Part shown: positions 61,922 through 64,000 of the stretch, piece after piece
Layout of the letters: every line of letters starts with the position of its first letter
How positions within the stretch are numbered: the first letter of the stretch is position 1
Source of the DNA: CAVZYN01 sp963779515
Lineage (GTDB): Bacteria; Pseudomonadota; Alphaproteobacteria; Rhizobiales; Hyphomicrobiaceae
Reading direction: 5' to 3'
Length of the DNA stretch: 64,000 nt
Assembly: GCA_963779515.1 (NCBI GenBank)
Contig: CAVZYN010000018.1
Location: 434,001-498,000 of the forward strand
Program-made: the position numbers and the translations under genes
Notes under the pieces: model-generated
What the model saw: the letters and a program-made list of their open reading frames with translations, nothing else
Database searches by the model: none
What the model was told of the DNA's origin: nothing

Positions 61922-63464
61922 CGGGTTTGACATTCGGATCGGTCTCCGCGGCGAGCGTCGCGCGCAACTCCGTTTTCAGAATTTTCCCGTAGTTGTTTTT
62001 CGGCAAGGCTTCGACAAAGCGATAACCCTTCGGCCGCTTGAAACGCGCGATATTGTCGAGACAGAGGTGATCGAGCGTCGCAGCCGTGATCGGCGCGCTG
62101 TTAGGGCGCGCCACGACATAGGCGATCACTTCTTCGCCCCAGTCCGTGTGCGGCCGCGACACCACGGCGCACTCGAGCACGCTCGGATGCGTGAGCAGGA
62201 CCTCTTCGATCTCGCGCGGATAGATGTTGGAGCCGCCCGAGATGATCATGTCCTTCGAGCGGTCCTTCAGCGTGAGGAAGCCATCCGCGTCTTGGGCGCC
62301 GAGATCGCCGGTCCACAACCAGCCGTCGCGCAGCGACCGCGCGTTGGCGTCGGGGTTGTTGAAGTAGCCGCGCATCACGCAGTCGCTCTTGGTGATGATT
62401 TCGCCAACTTCGCCGGCCGGCAATTCGCAGCCCCGCTCATCGACGATACGGAACGCACAACCCGTGCGCGCAACGCCGGCACTGCCGAGGCGGTGCTCGT
62501 AGCGCGGATGCGCCGTGTCGCCGTGCAGCCGCTTGGTCAGGCCAGAGATCGTCATCGGCGCTTCGCCCTGGCCATAGAGCTGAAACAATTTCGGACCGAA
62601 CAGCCGCAGCGCTTTCTTGAGATCCGACACATACATCGGCGCGCCCCCGTAGGAGATGCATTTGAGGCCACGCGTGCCGGTCGATCCCGCGTTCGGATGA
62701 TTGATCAGGCGCGCCACCATCGTCGGCGCGGCGAACATCGAGACGTTGTCGTGCCGCGCAAAGATATCGAGGATCTCCGCTGGATTGAAACTCGAGAGCA
62801 CGATCTGATGCGACCCGCGCGCGATGTGCGGCAACCCGAAGAGACCGGAGCCGTGCGAGAGGGGAGCGGCATGCACGAAGCAGTCGCGCTCGTCGACCCA
62901 GTCGACGTCGGCATAGTAGGCGTGGCAGACGAACAAGAGATTGCGATGCGTCAGCACAGCGCCCTTCGGCCGTCCCGTCGTGCCGGAGGTGTAGAACAAC
63001 CAAGCCTCGTCATCGGGCTCGGTCGGCGATTGCGTGATCGGCTCAGCGTGATGGAGCTGCGCGTAGTCGGCGGTGTCCGTCACGATCAGCGGTGGGATCG
63101 TGACGCCCGTCAAAACAAGCGATGTTAGCCCATCGCCGATTTTGGGTGTCGCGAGGCAAATTTTCGTCTCCGAGTTCTCGAGAATCCACGCCATCTCCTT
63201 CGCATGCAGCTTGTTGTTGAGCGGCACCGCGGTGAGCCCGGCTCTCCAGATGCCGTAGAGGCACGGCAGAAACTCCGCGCAGTTCTCCATCGCGAGCGCG
63301 ACCCGCTGGCCCGGCCTCAAGCCATGCCGATGCCGCAACGCGCCCGCGATCGCCGCGGCCTGCTGCTCGAACTGGCCATAGCTGATCGTGCCCGCGTCGC
63401 TCGTGATTGCCGGCGCATGCGGGAGATGTTTGGCAACCGTTGCAAGCGAAAGGGAGAGATTCAT
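61911..63464 (-). CDS. AMP-dependent acyl-CoA synthetase/ligase
   Basis: A 517-residue adenylating enzyme. The P-loop-like motif is LFYTSGTTGRPKGAVLTHRN, then QLYGQGEAPMTISGL, the hinge TGDLGAQDADGFL and KDMIISGGSNIYPREIEEV, and the catalytic Lys in PKNNYGKILKTEL. It activates a carboxylic acid with ATP and joins it to CoA; the acid cannot be predicted. The last three residues (Ala-Ser-Trp) and the stop lie in the repeat element at 61838-61921, so the native C-terminus was changed by the insertion. Confidence 0.88.
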   Translation of the reverse strand: MNLSLSLATVAKHLPHAPAITSDAGTISYGQFEQQAAAIAGALRHRHGLRPGQRVALAMENCAEFLPCLYGIWRAGLTAVPLNNKLHAKEMAWILENSETKICLATPKIGDGLTSLVLTGVTIPPLIVTDTADYAQLHHAEPITQSPTEPDDEAWLFYTSGTTGRPKGAVLTHRNLLFVCHAYYADVDWVDERDCFVHAAPLSHGSGLFGLPHIARGSHQIVLSSFNPAEILDIFARHDNVSMFAAPTMVARLINHPNAGSTGTRGLKCISYGGAPMYVSDLKKALRLFGPKLFQLYGQGEAPMTISGLTKRLHGDTAHPRYEHRLGSAGVARTGCAFRIVDERGCELPAGEVGEIITKSDCVMRGYFNNPDANARSLRDGWLWTGDLGAQDADGFLTLKDRSKDMIISGGSNIYPREIEEVLLTHPSVLECAVVSRPHTDWGEEVIAYVVARPNSAPITAATLDHLCLDNIARFKRPKGYRFVEALPKNNYGKILKTELRATLAAETDPNVKPASW

Positions 63465-63632
63465 GCGGGGCTCGGGAGATCAGGGCGATAGGAGCTTTTC
63501 GCGGAAAATCAGCGGACTAGGCAAGGGTCCCTGCCGCATGGCAGCAGCGAGAATGGGTTCGCACTTGAAGTATCGCAGGTTTGGCCATACGTAGCGGCCA
63601 ATAATAATTGCCCTCTGAAATGGATGTGACCG

Positions 63633-64000
<368 letters not shown>

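Overview
The window looks like chromosomal DNA of a high-GC alphaproteobacterium, most likely of the order Hyphomicrobiales (Rhizobiales). The strongest evidence is the gene order of the right third: trxA-addA-addB-murU-tsaE/amgK-divL-ahcY, then ptsH-EIIA(Man)-hprK-chvG-chvI and pckA. As known from the group, this is a conserved rhizobial chromosomal block. Supporting signs are the short HPr kinase, a DivL-type kinase with Tyr in place of the phospho-His, DUF4169 plus ribbon-helix-helix pairs, and a YiaA/PspA module. The family cannot be fixed from the sequence alone.

Layout. 1-5054: a truncated LuxR-type response regulator and a giant RTX/cadherin-like secreted protein read in two frames. 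5239-11939: a phosphonate-type ABC importer operon (phnD1-phnD2-phnC-S9 peptidase-phnE1-phnE2) with a cytosolic prolyl-oligopeptidase-type enzyme embedded between ATPase and permeases. 12101-17641: a LigI-like amidohydrolase, a higA remnant, small secreted proteins, a frameshifted D-erythronate dehydrogenase, another nucleotide-sugar-type epimerase and a haloacid dehalogenase, interspersed with three palindromic repeat families. 17737-21129: an orphan DUF2793 phage tail-fibre-like gene. 21253-29360: flavin enzymes, a von Willebrand A protein, a GGDEF/EAL protein, rpmF, mtgA and ispA. 29504-37353: an accessory stretch with a luciferase-like oxidoreductase, a hicBA cassette flanked by 92-bp direct repeats, ribbon-helix-helix proteins, a methyltransferase, cytochrome c, glyoxalase I, a GMC dehydrogenase with its Tat-exported small subunit, and a TctC-type binding protein. 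37432-39589: a PspA/YiaA envelope-stress pair divergent from a TetR regulator, with three copies of one 15-bp operator between them. 39662-61790: the conserved core block, interrupted at 53758-55176 by a TadG-like von Willebrand protein behind an AT-rich leader. 61911-64000: an acyl-CoA synthetase and the start of a tuf gene whose switch I region is unusual.

How genes work together. The ptsH/EIIA/hprK set is a regulatory phosphotransfer chain next to the ChvG-ChvI envelope/acid two-component system and pckA. AmgK and MurU form the cell-wall sugar recycling route to UDP-MurNAc. AddA and AddB form the double-strand-break helicase-nuclease. The GMC protein, its small subunit and the cytochrome c probably form a periplasmic dehydrogenase feeding electrons to the respiratory chain.

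Sequence-quality caution. Six independent frame breaks (RTX gene, denD, addA three times, HugZ-like gene) all have the sense of one inserted base, and hicA lacks one base in an A-run. This may be assembly error rather than gene decay; reads must be checked before treating these genes as pseudogenes.
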